From positions 434,001 to 498,000 of the forward strand of contig PSQN01000006.1 of assembly GCA_002989075.1 (NCBI GenBank): a stretch of 64,000 nucleotides of DNA. The letters are read 5' to 3'. The DNA comes from Arthonia radiata (lineage: Eukaryota > Ascomycota > Arthoniomycetes > Arthoniales > Arthoniaceae). The notes under the pieces are model-generated. The model was not told where the DNA came from. It searched no databases and saw only the letters and a program-made list of their open reading frames with translations. Position 1 is the first letter of the stretch, and every line of letters begins with the position of its first letter. Shown here piece after piece: positions 43,405 through 55,700 of this stretch. Made by a program: the position numbers and the translations under genes.

Positions 43405-45159
43405 ATGTGTTTTCAGACAATCGATCAGGAAGCGCCTATCTTGACAGTCACTCAGACCTTGAAAGGCGACGACAAGGCGCACCGGCCTGCAATAGCACCA
43501 AACATGGTCATCAAGGATGTGTCATCGACTCTGCTGGACGAGATCGGGTCAGGCCTCTCGCGTCCGGTCTCCGATGAGTCTACACCTTCCTCTACCATCG
43601 CCACCGATACGGCGTCGATCGCATCAAGCCTGCCTTTGTCCACCATCTCCAAGCGACGCTCATCCTGCCGCGACTCCGCCCTACCCATCGTCGTGAGCGG
43701 TAACAACAGTCCCCGCCACTCCGGGACTTTCTTCTTCAGCCGGCGAAGCCTAGACGAGATCATGACACCGAAAGCCGGGGGCAACAAAACACGCAGACCT
43801 TTACCCAAGAGCGAGCGTAACAGCGACAGCCCAGTCGACCGCCAATGGACAGGCCGCGTAATCCCGCGTGTAAAAGCAAGCAAAGCCGCAGCAGCAAGAA
43901 ACGCCCCCAGACAAGTCCGTCAGTCCAGCGCTCCCAACGCGCAAACCCCGCTCGCGTCAAACCCCGTCCAGCACTCCACAAGCCAGCCGCGCATCTCCCA
44001 ATCATCCTCCGCCACACCAACCTACATCCCCTTCCACAAGCGCAACCTCTCCACAGCCAGCCAACACACCACCACCACTACCACCTCCGCAAACCACCCC
44101 AAACCCTCCGAACCCACCGCCGCCCCCGAACTACCCACCATCCCCTCGACCTCCTCCGAAACCATCCCTCCGACCTCCTCCGAACCCATCCCCCCCGCCC
44201 GCCCGCGCGAAAACCCACCCACCTCCCGCACCCGCACCCTCTCCCGCGCCGACATGTCCCACGCCGTCCTCGCCGCGCGCCAACGCGCCGCCTCCCGCGT
44301 CGCCGAGGCCGAAGCCCGCGGCATGGGCCTCGGCATCGGGGGCATGCTCTCCGCGCACGACATGTCCAACGTGGTCGAGATGGACGTGTGGAACGCCAAG
44401 CCCGCGCACACGCACCCGAGCCGGTCGCGCGCCGCCAGTATCGTGACGTGCAAGACGGACTCGATATTGGTGGAGCCATCTTTGTCGCCGAACGTAGCGA
44501 CGGAATTGGAGCAGACTGGGGAGCGGGCGATGAGCGTGTCTGTGCCGAAGGGGGGGATGGCGCAGCTTGTTAGGACGAGTAGTTTGAAGAGTAGTGGGGG
44601 TGGGCAGAGGGTGAGGAAGAGTAGTAAGGATAACATCGAGATGAAGAGGAAGGGGTCGGATGGGGAGAGGAGGCCGTTGGCGGGGCAGAGGGGGAAGGGG
44701 AGTAAAGAGATCAACATTATACCCGGGCGCGCGCCAAGTCAGAATGAAGCGAGACGGAGGCGGAGGAAGAGCAGTTTAGGTGGGAATGCGCAAGTCACTG
44801 GAATGCGGAGACGCAGCCGGTCTACCAGTCAGAATATCTCGATCAACAAACACACAAGGACCTTCACGCCGACGGAGCACGAGTACCGGGGTGATGCGCA
44901 TTTGCCCGTAAGCCCACGGCCGAGAAGCAGAGCGGGGAGTGTGGTGAGCCAGGCGTATAGTGCTGAGTTTGGGGTGGAGCTGCAGAGACGGGCGAGTGCA
45001 AGGCGGGAGAGGGAGTCGACGATTGAGGGTGAGGGTGAGAAAGAGGAGATGCCGCCGGTGCCTGCGGGACTGGGGGAGGGCGGGCTGGGGTTGATGGTGC
45101 CTGTGACGGGGTTGGGAGTGGGGAATGTGAGGGCGAGTCAGGTTGGGATGGCGTTGTGA
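43405..45159 (+). CDS. Serine-rich disordered hypothetical protein, start uncertain
   Basis: A large open frame of 584 aa from the ATG at 43405. It is Ser/Thr/Pro/Arg-rich throughout with phosphosite-like RRxS patterns (KRRSSCRDS, SRRSLDEIM, RRRRKSSLGG, RRRSRSTSQN) and one alpha-helical, better ordered block LSRADMSHAVLAARQRAASRVAEAEARG, split here as two helices. The ATG sits inside a sequence that looks like an intron end (CTAAC, 20 nt, TTTTCAG at 43410-43416), so the true start may be an upstream exon, or 43417 may be an alternative 3' exon of the preceding gene; both keep phase 0. Function unknown; not recognised. It is convergent with the carnitine acetyltransferase gene. Confidence 0.6.
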   Translation: MCFQTIDQEAPILTVTQTLKGDDKAHRPAIAPNMVIKDVSSTLLDEIGSGLSRPVSDESTPSSTIATDTASIASSLPLSTISKRRSSCRDSALPIVVSGNNSPRHSGTFFFSRRSLDEIMTPKAGGNKTRRPLPKSERNSDSPVDRQWTGRVIPRVKASKAAAARNAPRQVRQSSAPNAQTPLASNPVQHSTSQPRISQSSSATPTYIPFHKRNLSTASQHTTTTTTSANHPKPSEPTAAPELPTIPSTSSETIPPTSSEPIPPARPRENPPTSRTRTLSRADMSHAVLAARQRAASRVAEAEARGMGLGIGGMLSAHDMSNVVEMDVWNAKPAHTHPSRSRAASIVTCKTDSILVEPSLSPNVATELEQTGERAMSVSVPKGGMAQLVRTSSLKSSGGGQRVRKSSKDNIEMKRKGSDGERRPLAGQRGKGSKEINIIPGRAPSQNEARRRRRKSSLGGNAQVTGMRRRSRSTSQNISINKHTRTFTPTEHEYRGDAHLPVSPRPRSRAGSVVSQAYSAEFGVELQRRASARRERESTIEGEGEKEEMPPVPAGLGEGGLGLMVPVTGLGVGNVRASQVGMAL

Positions 45160-45757
45160 ATACTGTGAAGAGGGTGGATGTGGGGATGGTGGTGGAGGGG
45201 TCAAGGGGATGTATGGAAAATAGGTTGGTGGGATACGGTATCACTAATGGAGGAGACGAGTTTCATCGATTGTGGAAGGCGTTACGCGATGAAGATACCC
45301 ATGAAACTCAGATAGATGATAGAAATACAGCTCAACCGATAATGATCATGCAGAGCAGACACGCTTCTTTGAACCTTTTGAACTCGGACGCTGCTCTGGA
45401 CCACCGGCACCCTTACTACATTGCCCGAGGAACGGCTTGATAAAAGGTCACGCGCGCTTGCTTAGACGCCAATCTTGAGACATGAATGATCAGACATCAC
45501 TGTATCGTCTTCTATTCAGCTTCACAGATGCCAAAAGTATGTTACACGAAGAACCCTCGTCGCTCAAATGCGTTCAATTCACCACCTCTCTCATGCGTCT
45601 CCTTCCCCACTGCCACGCTTGCCGTCGCGCCGCCACGTTCTTCTCCTCTGCTTCTGTGCTGCTTGGTCGTTCACGGCCTCCACTAGCACCTCGATACCGA
45701 CGCCAGTAAGGTAAGCCTCGACGGCGTGGTGTGTTGTTTTCGAGAGGACGACATCGC
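45160..45757. other. Convergent 3' spacer
   Basis: Lies between two converging genes. No gene recognised. Confidence 0.5.
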
Positions 45758-47953
45758 TCACAGCTTCGATTTCGGCGTCTCCATCGTCGGCAGCATGAGG
45801 TCCCGCAGGTCGCCCGCCGCTTCGTTGATGTAAAAGCTCATGCGCTCGCAGCCGAGGCCTTTGCTTACGATGTTGAATTGGATGCTGTGCACAGTCAGCT
45901 TCTGTCCATCCCCAATTGCTCCCAAAACTACCACCTCATCCAACACCCAAGCAAAAAGGGCAGGACTCACCTCTCCTCATTGATCATATACGCAATCCCC
46001 CACCCCTCATCAATAACCTGACTCCACCCATACCCATTGAAATACTCACTGCTCAGCTGACTGGAACTCACGCACCAACTGCTACTGTACCCGTACGCCG
46101 GATCTTTATACACCTCGGGCGTCTCCTCCCCCTCTTTCAAACACTTCTTCAGCCCAAACAAATGCCTGTCCACGCCCCTTCCATCAGACGCGTCGGAGAT
46201 ATACGCCACATGCGCCTTCAGCGCCGCGCGAAACAGCTCCACACACTTCTGCGGCGGGATGTCCGGGTTAGCCATCGCATCGCAGAACGCCACGCTCTCG
46301 TCGCTGACCGTTCGACACGTCTCGGTGCGGCCCTGTTGGAACTTCCGCGTCGCGGCGGACTCGTAGGTGGGCCGGTTCTTGCCGTAGAACTTGTGGTACG
46401 CGAGTTGGATGACCATCTGCACGTACGCGTCCGGAGAACACTTGAACTTCTTGATGAGACCTTTACCGTACCCCTGATACGCTTGTACCCGGAGTTCATG
46501 CTGCGCCATCACCTCCTGATGGAACGCCTGCGCAGATGCAATATCTCTGATGTTCTCTTCTTTCAGTACCCACTTCAGCGGTAATGGGTCGGGAAGGTTG
46601 CTTCGGACGTTGGGATCTTCAAAGTCGAGCTTGTTGTGCGCAATGAGCGCGCAGGCATAGTCGTTCAGGCGGTGCGTGGGTGTGCCGTCCATCATGGAGT
46701 GCTCGCCGAGAAAGCCGGAGGTGCCGTTGTCGTTGACGACGAACTGCAGTGGCTTGTCGAACCAGCGGTTTGTGCCGTCGCCATGCCAGTAGGCGTGCGC
46801 GCGCTCTTCGAGGGTGATGGGTTTGGCGTCGTCGAGGCAGACGATGAAGGAGGCGGCTTGAATGGCTTCGAGGCTGGGTGAGTTGGCGGGACTAGCGGAT
46901 AGGAGGTTCTCTCGCATCGTCGTCCAGTGAGTACGGCGTTCGGACGTCAGCGCGCCGACAGCGGGACCCTTCTCGGCGGTTTCGTAGATCCGCCGGAAGG
47001 ACTGCTCGAGCTCGCGCGTATTAAGTTGTTTGCCGTTGGCTTCGTGGAAGACTTTGTAGAATTGGTTTTTGCGCACGACAATGAAGTAGGAGTGCTCTTT
47101 GTAGTTGTATTTAACGGGGTAGCATTCCGGCCTTGCAGGAACGCGGCACGCATTGAACATCCACCAGTACGAGGACATGGCTATGGGTGCGTTGCGCATA
47201 TATTCGGGTTCCAGAGCACCGCCATCGACTTGCTTCTTGAATTCGAGAACGGCGGAGGTGATTGCTGCGGCGCGCTTGGCGGGGTCACGCCGCTGGCGGT
47301 CGTCGCGGTGGGAGTAAAAGTATGAAACGTAAGGGACGACCGGGCCGGTGTCGCTCTGTGGTTAGGCGTTAGTGTTGGGCAGGATGGAGGATAGTTGGGA
47401 TCGGTACCAGATAGGCAGCGGAGTTCCACCACTCATATATCCAATTCTTATGCTGTGGGTCATCTCGCCGTGCTAGCAGGCGCTTCTGAAGCTCCTCTCC
47501 TTGTCCGCCTGGTTTTTGAAAGTCCGCGACTGCTTTCTTGGTGTTCTCGTACTCTTGCGAGCTTAGAAGCGGGTGAACGGATTTCAAGTATCGTTTGCAG
47601 GTCTCTTCTAATGTTGGTACGGGAAGGCGAGGCAAGGACTCCTCGAAGCGGAGCATAGCACCTTTGCTCGCATCCTCTTTGTAGCCTGCAATTTGCGCTA
47701 GGTCAGACAAGAGCAAATCGGCGATTGCGGTTGCGACGCGTTACCTGGCGGCAGTGCGGATTGTTTCCTTTTCGCTTGCCTTTGTGGAGCCATAGCCAAT
47801 GTCTGAAGTTGGGTCAGCGACGTCTAACGACTATAGATCTACGTAGACCGCGTCGAAGCGCATACGTACGAATGGGGTTCTGGTTGCTCGAGCTGTGAAG
47901 GAAATGCCGGTCAAGGCAGAGCGTCGAGCTGCAAAGGCATAGGTATGGGACAT
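45758..47953 (-). CDS. Carnitine O-acetyltransferase, predicted mitochondrial and peroxisomal
   Basis: Five exons: 47953-47870, 47802-47745, 47697-47408, 47355-45971 and 45884-45758 (647 aa), with introns of 67, 47, 52 and 86 nt. The enzyme moves acetyl groups between CoA and carnitine for transport across organelle membranes. Catalytic H363 is in GFLGEHSMMDGTPTHRL, and the family's FIVCLDDAKP, YGKGLIKKFK and SSSQLSSEYFNGYGW blocks are present. The N-terminus (MSHTYAFAARRSALTGIS) is Arg/Ala/Ser-rich and lacks acidic residues, as in a mitochondrial leader. A second Met at residue 32 (MAPQRQAK) would give a leaderless form. The last exon ends PKSKL, a canonical PTS1. Missing that exon would end the protein at a false NEER stop. 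Fungal AcuJ/Cat2-type enzymes are known to be dual-targeted from one gene. Confidence 0.93.
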
Positions 47954-48372
47954 GCCCGGGTGTAGTAGAGACGAGAAGAAGAAAATGCAAAGAAAGACAG
48001 GCCCAACAATGGCAGTAACGAAAAGCAGCCGAGACTAGAGTAGCCGGTCCAAGGATACGTGCAGCAGTCTGGTGAGTAGTGGACGGTGATCCGAGGGGTC
48101 TTTGGATGAACGGACTTTCAGAGGGCTGAGCCGAGGTTGCGGTGTTCACCGGCGACCAGAATGGGATATTTTTGTACATACAGAATCTTGCTACCAGAGT
48201 ATCGACTTATGAAGCAACCTGTGTGCCGAGAGAACGGACTTCGGCCATTTCAACAGTGAGCATATTAACAGGAGGTAGAGGCTGTGCCTACCTCCAGACA
48301 CAGCTATGATAGAGGAATTGAAGCAACTATCCACCGTACATATCAACGCTTTCCGTCTGCTTTTCTCTATAT
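47954..48372. other. Upstream region of the carnitine acetyltransferase
   Basis: A 419-bp gap between two minus-strand genes. It should hold the promoter of one and the 3' end of the other. Nothing else seen. Confidence 0.5.
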
Positions 48373-49741
48373 CTATGGGTTGGCCTTGGCCCATGTGACA
48401 CCCTTCTCAATGTTTGACTTCAAATCTTTCAAGCACACGTCGAGGAGCTTCTGCTCTTCTGGCGTGATCTTGCCAACCTCATGAATCTTCTCCACACCGT
48501 TCGGGCCGAGCTCAACCTTAGTCGCGAAGAAGTCTACGCCGTGGCTGTCCTTGAAGAAAGGACTGTCAACGAACGTGGGCTCAACAACACCCTTCTCGCC
48601 CTGCTTGGCCTTGAGCAGGCTCTCCGCGAAACGGGCACCCGCCATAGCCATCGACAGAGTAGCTGAGCCAGCACCGCCCTTGGCCTGGACAACTTCGTCG
48701 CCGCCGAATTGCACACGGCGTGTGAACTCTTCAAGTTCTGCGCCCTGCAGCATTACGCCCGCCTGAGACAAGAGAGGCACAATGGTGGCACCTGAGTGGC
48801 CACCGATCACGGGCACGTTCTCGTCCGCAGGGTCGGTACCCTTGATTTGCGAGATGAAGCGCGAGGCACGGACGACGTCGAGGGTGGTGACACCGAAGAG
48901 GCGTTTGGGGTTGTAAACGCCCTTGGCTTTGTAGACCTCGGCGGTGATGGGGACGGTAGAATTGACCTATCATTGATGTGTAAGCTAAGTGAGGTCGCCA
49001 AAGTATTGTCCGAGGAGGTGCAGACGCCAGCGATGAGGACGACGTACGGGGTTCGAGATGACGAGCACATTGGCTTCGGGTGCTGCTTCTGCAACTGCCT
49101 TGGCGAGGTCCCGGACTATTGATGCATTGGTGTTGAAGAGATCTGCTGGCTGTCAGTGAACGTCTTTCCGCAATTCGGAGATGAGATGCAGTACCGTCTC
49201 TCGTCATGCCTGGCTTTCTCGGTACGCCGGCGGGTATCACTGTTGTACTTAGTGAAAGGTCGTATTGATCGACGATTCTGAAAGCTTACAAACGATCTCG
49301 CTGCCCGTGAGACATGCTTTCAGGCCTTCGGGTGTTGGGTCGTAGCCGGTGACTTCGCTCTTGGTGTTGATGTGTCCAATATCCGCCGCGACGCCTTGTT
49401 GAGTATGTCAGAACCAAACTGCATATTTTTCCCCTCTACGCCGTGAACCGACCTGGGCCGCCCTTGATATCGTAAAGCGCGAGCTTGAGGCTGCATGAGT
49501 ACACTTCTGCAAGGGGAGTTTCTTCACAAAGCGTACTTGGGTGACTCTCGGGTTGAGCTTCATGAGCAACGACAACGGTTGACCAATACCACCGGCAGCA
49601 CCGAGGACCGAGACTTTAGATTGCTGGACAATGGTCAGATGTGGAAGCTCCCTCGGACTAGTGGACTCAATGTACCAGGCGAGCAGAGGCTGAGAAAGCT
49701 CGACGCTGGGTCGCGCCAAAAACCTGGCGAGCGGCGAACAT
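48373..49741 (-). CDS. mdh1: Malate dehydrogenase, mitochondrial
   Basis: Seven exons: 49741-49676, 49623-49537, 49483-49453, 49394-49290, 49239-49195, 49142-49048 and 48966-48373 (340 aa), with introns of 50-81 nt. It oxidises malate to oxaloacetate with NAD in the TCA cycle and malate-aspartate shuttle. The leader [20 protein letters not shown] is a typical mitochondrial presequence. The NAD site is [54 protein letters not shown] and [17 protein letters not shown] follow, with proton-acceptor His200 in VIGGHSG. Every motif is restored exactly at the splices, and the 31-nt third exon carries [10 protein letters not shown]. It ends without a peroxisomal signal (KANP). Confidence 0.95.
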
Positions 49742-50359
49742 GATGGCAAATTAGTTCGAAGATCTAGGTGAGGGTCCAAATACAGTGCAGCAAGGCCAAT
49801 ACGCCTAAGAGAGGTTGCTGTTGGGGTGAAGAGGGCGCAGAGCTGCTCAGCAAAGCTTCTGGAGGAAAGCTCACCTCGGCGCTAATCCCAAAGAATCATA
49901 GCGCGTTCAAAGGTCTTCCACTCTTCATCCAATCTCGACCTGAGTGGCTTTCCCATACTGCAAAGTTCAGACGGAGAAAGCAAGGCCCTTTGTTTTACCG
50001 CCACCATATATCGTACGAATCAGAGCGAGCGATGTTGGAGTAGTAGCTGCCATTTACTATGTACCTGTCTTGGTCGTCCATAAGCAAAAGAGATTCGTGT
50101 GCCTCGTTGTACGCTCAACAAAGGGTATCGTCTTGGACATCGACATGCGCAGACCCGCCCACCAACGCCTCGCTTAAAATCAAGATATGCTTCCCACCCC
50201 TCTCCTGGTACACAACGCCGGCCAAATGCTTCTTTTTATAGATTACTCACGTGTTTTGTCGATTCGGAAACTCCTACCATCATGGAACGACCGTTCTTCT
50301 GGGAGCTCGCGCTAGACTCGAAATCCAAGGTTGCGACTGATGTAAACGCACTGATCTAT
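49742..50359. other. mdh upstream region and Medusa 3' flank
   Basis: About 620 bp with no supported gene. Confidence 0.5.
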
Positions 50360-52611
50360 TCATCGCGGAGATCCATGCGGCATGTACTGTCCAAAGCCGG
50401 TATGTACCTGTGAGCCACGTCGCTGCTGCAAGGGTAGCGTCACCGGTTGTGGAGCGGGCGCAAACTGCGGTGTCGATGTAGCCAGGGGACTGCCGTCGAG
50501 ATTGTACTGTGGAGTCCAAGAACGATGAAGTTGTTGACCTTGGTTGTAAGGGTGTGGTTGCTGCTCTTGCATTGGCCACGAAGTATACTCCACAGGGCCA
50601 TAGGACATGTATTGAGCCGGCTGTGGCGTATGCACAGGCGTGACATGAGCCCCCGGGAAGGGCTGTTGTCGGCTGTAAGCAGACCCAGGTTCGCTTGAAG
50701 CTGGAGTAGACATGTAAGACGACCGTGGAGGCGCTGCTGGGAGCCCGCCAGCCACAGAGAAGGTCGAGCTTGACTGTGAGAGTGGAGAACCATAGTATCG
50801 CCCCTGATCAAGGGATGCGCTAGTGTTAGGGCCATCGAGAGCGGTAGGATGGTGCAGAGACGAGGCCGTGGAAGCGTAGCTCGCTGACTGTGGGATTGTC
50901 AGCATGAAAACGGGGTAGAGGCAGAGTGAGAGCTCACGTATTTGCCAATGATCTTCTTGAGGGCATTGGAGAGAATCTTCCACGGGAACACCTTGACATC
51001 CTTTTCGATATTGCGAGGTTTGGGGTTTGGAAAGTCCATTATGACTTTAAAAAACCGCTCGCTCTCAGCTTTGCCTTTGGCCACGGTCAATGGCCGGAAG
51101 CCTTCTAGATTGCGCCGGATGCGGTTTTTCTCTTCCACGGTGAATCGGACACCCACGAGGGACTCGAGCAATTGAATCGTGTCGACACTGGTGACGAAGC
51201 ACTCATCCTTCTCCTCCCACCACACGCAGCTGACACAAATGCTGTTCGGCGCTCGCTGCTCGAGTGTCACGGGTTTGAAGGTGGTCGTGATCGTGTTGCC
51301 ATTCTGACTGCGTTTGAATTCCACAAGCCGTCGTTTAGTGGTGATTTCTTCGTCTGACCAACCATACGCCATTCGGTCCAAGTCGCCATCTATCTTGAGA
51401 AGGGCTTTATTTGGGTACATAGCATAAGGATTGAACCCATGCGAGGATCCTGGCGATGAGAAGCCGGCAGCAGCAGCGGCGGATGAGGAGGCGCCACTTG
51501 CTAGGGTCGATGTGCGAACCAAAGGCGGATTGGAGCCTGTTGACATGCCAGGTGTTGAGGGTGGGCTCCGCCGCAGGTATGTAGAAGTACTGGCTGCTGG
51601 GCTTCGACGCTCTGACTCCAAAGGATAGGAGTAGCTCTTGTGGGCAGGATGTATGTCCTCATCATCATCCCAAGTCCGCGGGGAAGGAACACTGGAAGAG
51701 CGCTTGAGTTGGTCATGAGCCTGCATATTTTGTACCGGACCATAGGCTTGAGACCTTGGCGGTTGCGCAGAAGGCGCGAGTGCAGCGGGAGTAAGCCCTT
51801 GGTAGAGCAAAGGTTGCGCATATGGTGAGCCTCTTATCACCGAGACGTCATCATGCTGCGCCTGTTGTGAGCTGCGTCGCGATGTCATCGTACCAGTATC
51901 CAGGGAGCTGTCACTTCTACTAAGTGCGACAGACGGGGCCGAGCTTGCCGAATGACTAGATTGGCTGGCGACCGATGCACTCCGCAGAGAGAAAGCGCCG
52001 ATAGGGACAGTGCCACTGATCTGAGGCTGGCTGCTATGCAGATTCAGCTCCATGGGGCACGACAATGGCATTGAGTTGCCAGCGTGCTGCAAAGGTGGTA
52101 CTCTGAACGAGATCGCATATTGAAATGCTTGAAGTCCAACGTGCGATGACAGCGGCTGTATCGACACAGGGCATACAATACCACTGAAAGACACCGACAG
52201 AGACACGTTGTGCGAGTTGGAAAGATCGTGACCGCTTCGGACTGACACAATGATGAGTTCCCCAATGTCACCGCTCTGGGGTGACAATGCCAGAATCTCA
52301 GGCAGGAAGGGAGCTGTATTTGGTTCTCGTGGTTGGTATTCGGAGGTTGGGTAATCGAATCCAGACAACGATTGAGGATACGATGTGGGAAATTGTGAAT
52401 ATGACAGGTGTAGGTTGGGCGGCAACCGCTCAAGACCAAGACCAAGCCCAGTTGCTGGGTATGATGGGTCGTCATGGTGTGCTATCGCGGGCGTTAGCCG
52501 CAATACCTTCTTTCGAGACGAGTGGTCATAATTTGGGTTGCATCTTGAGAGCTGTGCATGAGAAGACTCACCTTCTCCATGCCCACTTCGCGACTCGCGA
52601 TTGCCAGACAT
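50360..52611 (-). CDS. medA: Medusa-like developmental regulator (DUF7082)
   Basis: Two coding exons, 52611-50938 and 50887-50360 (733 aa), separated by a 50-nt intron after IIGKY. The first 400 residues are Ser/Pro-rich and disordered, except for a beta-rich block near 105-200 (LSPQSGDIGELIIVSVRSG). Residues 403-558 are the conserved Medusa block: ALLKIDGDLDRMAYGWSDEE, RLVEFKRSQNGNTI, NSICVSCVWWEEKDECFVTS, RIRRNLEGFRPLTV, RNIEKDVKVFPWK. The C-terminal 175 residues are Gln/Pro/Ser-rich. Aspergillus MedA is a nuclear protein controlling conidiophore development, and relatives affect adhesion, virulence and sporulation. An in-frame TGA 12 bp upstream of the ATG fixes the start. A GTAAGT/CCAG pair at 52735-52672 suggests a 5' UTR intron. 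Confidence 0.87.
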
Positions 52612-52671
52612 CGACGGCTTGGTTCAGCGAGGGCTCTCGTATCCAAGATGCGAGCTAGATTCTGAATGTCT

Positions 52672-52735
52672 CTGGAATGTCAGCGTCCACTCCACAATAT
52701 CGTGTAGGTAGCAATCGCGTCATATAAGGACTTAC
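52672..52735 (-). other. Predicted 5' UTR intron of the Medusa-like gene
   Basis: On the minus strand GTAAGT begins at 52735, a GCTGAC branch site follows, and CCAG ends at 52672 (64 nt), 60 bp before the ATG. All three signals match this genome's other introns. There is no RNA evidence here. Confidence 0.5.
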
Positions 52736-55700
52736 CGGGACGGCCGTGAAATGAAATAGCCCGTTCTTGGGTCCTTTCGTACCTGGGACTTAGTCCACTA
52801 CCCTCTCAAACCTTGAACAGGTGTGATACAGTATAGTCGAGGACTGTGTAGTGACAATGTGCGCTTATGCGAGGACAGAGACGTAGTAGTTGGAAAACTT
52901 GAGCCGTGGTGTGATCGTTTGACGAAGCGGCTTGCTTGGCGTGGAACAAAAGAAAGACGCGTCCAGGGTCATTTAACAAGGGAGAGACTGTTCAATTTGA
53001 AATCTTGCAGGATGCGTTGATCCAGTCGCCAGGCACATCAATCAAGATGTACGTGATGGTGAAGCTTTGATTCAACGTCGTCGAAGACCAGCCCCGAAGA
53101 ACTTCCTGTTCAAGACATTCAGCATAAAGCTGTGGCTAGTGACAAAGGATTCGCCACAGGTGTGAGACAGTTTAAGGCGCGGCCATCTTAGACGAGGCAG
53201 TTGAACGCGGACGCGTGCATGATGGGACGAGGACGTTATGGACCCACCTAATGAATGAGATGTGAAGAATGAACGTAAGCGGGCGTATTCGTTGCGCCGC
53301 AATGTGATAGGCAAAGGGTTCAGACGCGAGTAAGACTGCCCAAGATCAAGAAGTACCGCACCCAAGTCGAGAATGACAGGTAATAGAGGAGTTAAGGTAA
53401 ACCTGTAAGATTTGAACTTTGTTAGCTCGGTGTTTCAAGAGGGTTGCTCTTTGCGCCCCTCGCGTGTGCTTGGACCAGAAGCCTTCGATGCGCGCGACAA
53501 CAGCGCGGGCCATCTTCGCAGAATGTCATCCACCAAACAAGAGCAGGAGAGGCTGTGCTAGGACTCACTTGGTTTGGCCCCAGAGGACGCGCCGCAACGT
53601 TGCTGTGTCGAACGGACCACCAAAGTCAATATGCCCAGTTCTACTCTTCAGCAAACAATCTCAGCCCCCGACGTTCTTCTCGTGTTGCTTGGGCATAAAT
53701 AATGGGCTCTCTGTTTGAGTATAAACAAGCTTCGCACCGTTGTAGCAGCTCTTCAACAACGGCGAATAAGGCTGCAGTGACGGCACAAACGAAGGTCATC
53801 CAGTGATATGAAGCCGATAGCCGTGTGCCGCACACGCGATGAATGGTGCTTGAATAGTGCAAGACACTACTTGCCGTTTCCGGAGCAGGAATTTTTGGTA
53901 CGGTCAGCCTGGGTTTGCCTGCGCATCGATGCAGTCTGCAGATGGATCATGATCGCACTGCGGTTGTAATCGGTCATTTTAGCGACTGCCACAACAACGA
54001 TCTCGAGGCTCGACAGTCGGCTGTCTTTTGGGGGCTCTGCCGCGCATCTTTCTTGCGAGTGGCCGCTCTACAAGCCGTTTGACGTCGAGCACTGTTTTGC
54101 GAGGGAGGGTTTGATTGGACCACAAGACGCGGCTGCAGGAAAGCGTTCCGCTAGCCGGGAAGATGACACCGTTGGCGAAGATCACACACTGGCTAAGCCG
54201 CCCCAACACGTGGCAAGACGGCGTAAGAACTATGATCCTGGCATTCCTACACGCGCAGATTCGATTGACAACGAGCCCATTTTGTTCGTAACACAGCCGT
54301 CCTCTAATACGCAGCAGCAAACGGCCGCTGGAGAGTATTACGGCTCTGACAATATTGCATGCCTTCAATTCCACATCGAAACGTACAAGAAAGCCGATAG
54401 TACAGGTTAGGAAACTGCTAGCTCTTGCTAGCTCTTGTGTGTTCTTGCAACCTTCAAGAGCGGTATCATTACACTGGGCGGGCAGCGCCGTCGTGAGTAG
54501 GCTGAATGGTGGAGAGTCTGAAAGGTTTCCCGATGGTGACCCAGCAGCGTAGCCGCGATGGATCCTTGCCAGGCGCTTCGGAAAGACGTGTGACAATGAC
54601 CGCGGGGCTTAACGCAAGGATCTGACCGTCGGGAGTGCGGGCCTTCAAGCGAGATACGGAGTATGCTGAGCAAGACTGGTTGGGGACTTGCGCTTCTTTG
54701 GTAATAGCTTCCTCTTCCAACATTACTGGGGCTTCTGGGTGCAAATCTGCTAGTCATAGTATATTGAGAAAAAGAAGAACGTCGCAGGAGAAGCCCTGCA
54801 CGGCCACGATAGGTTGAGACTGCACATAGGAAAATAGAAAGGTGGTCCAGGAATAGATCGGTATAGGCGCCATGAATCGTGAAACGGTCGGCGCTCGCTG
54901 CGTTTGCCGTAAACGGGGCCGATTGCGGACGGGCGATGCGGGACCGCGGCACAGGTCGAAGGTCTTGACTCTTAATATTCACCTTGAGATGGCCAATTGT
55001 CGGGAGTGAACGTATGACAGCAGTTGCGGGGTCGCGCTTTGCGCCTTCTTCGACAACATTGAGTTCAGAACATTGTCTGAGGTTGCATTCGAAGACTGAG
55101 CCAACACAGCGTCGCAGTGAAGATGGCGGCCTAGAGGAGGACCGTGAGTGGTGAGGGGACGCTAGAGTCGACAAACAACGGCAAATGCCTGAGTCGATCG
55201 TGGCTAGCGCACGAGGCTAGCGCTTTGATCGTTGCCGCGCGGCTAAGAGCCCTCAGATCGGCAGCCCGTTGGCAGAATGAGCCTGGGCGACGCGCACACG
55301 AGCACGCAGCAGCAACTGGAACGTGTTCAGAAACAGGTGGAAGAATTTTGGAGCGAGGTGGGTGAGAGAAGGTCGTTTACACTTTCCTAAAGCAGTATAG
55401 TCAGGGGCCAAGTATGCGGTCCGTGGCGTCGCAAGTGCTGCTATTTTTGGCATTAGTCAGCATCTGCCATCCCTTCACTCGCGAGGTGCGCGAGGCTCAT
55501 TCCTTCGCCCGGCATCCTTTGATGACGCTGCTGGTTCTCGCCTTGCAGAAAGCAAGTATGTACCGTTTGGTGCTTGGAGGTTCCGCTCGAGGAGCTTGGA
55601 GCATCACGATTGCCAGATCAGTAAAGTGCTCGTTTATGGAGTAACATCACCGGGAAGGGATCTCCTGCATGCAAGAAGGCACTACTGGGAACTTTCGTAG

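Noticed and set aside
53979-55174. Two minus-strand frames of 205 and 248 codons
   Set aside because: Overlap each other in different phases, start at weak codons or mid-sequence, no domain, composition like random GC-balanced DNA.
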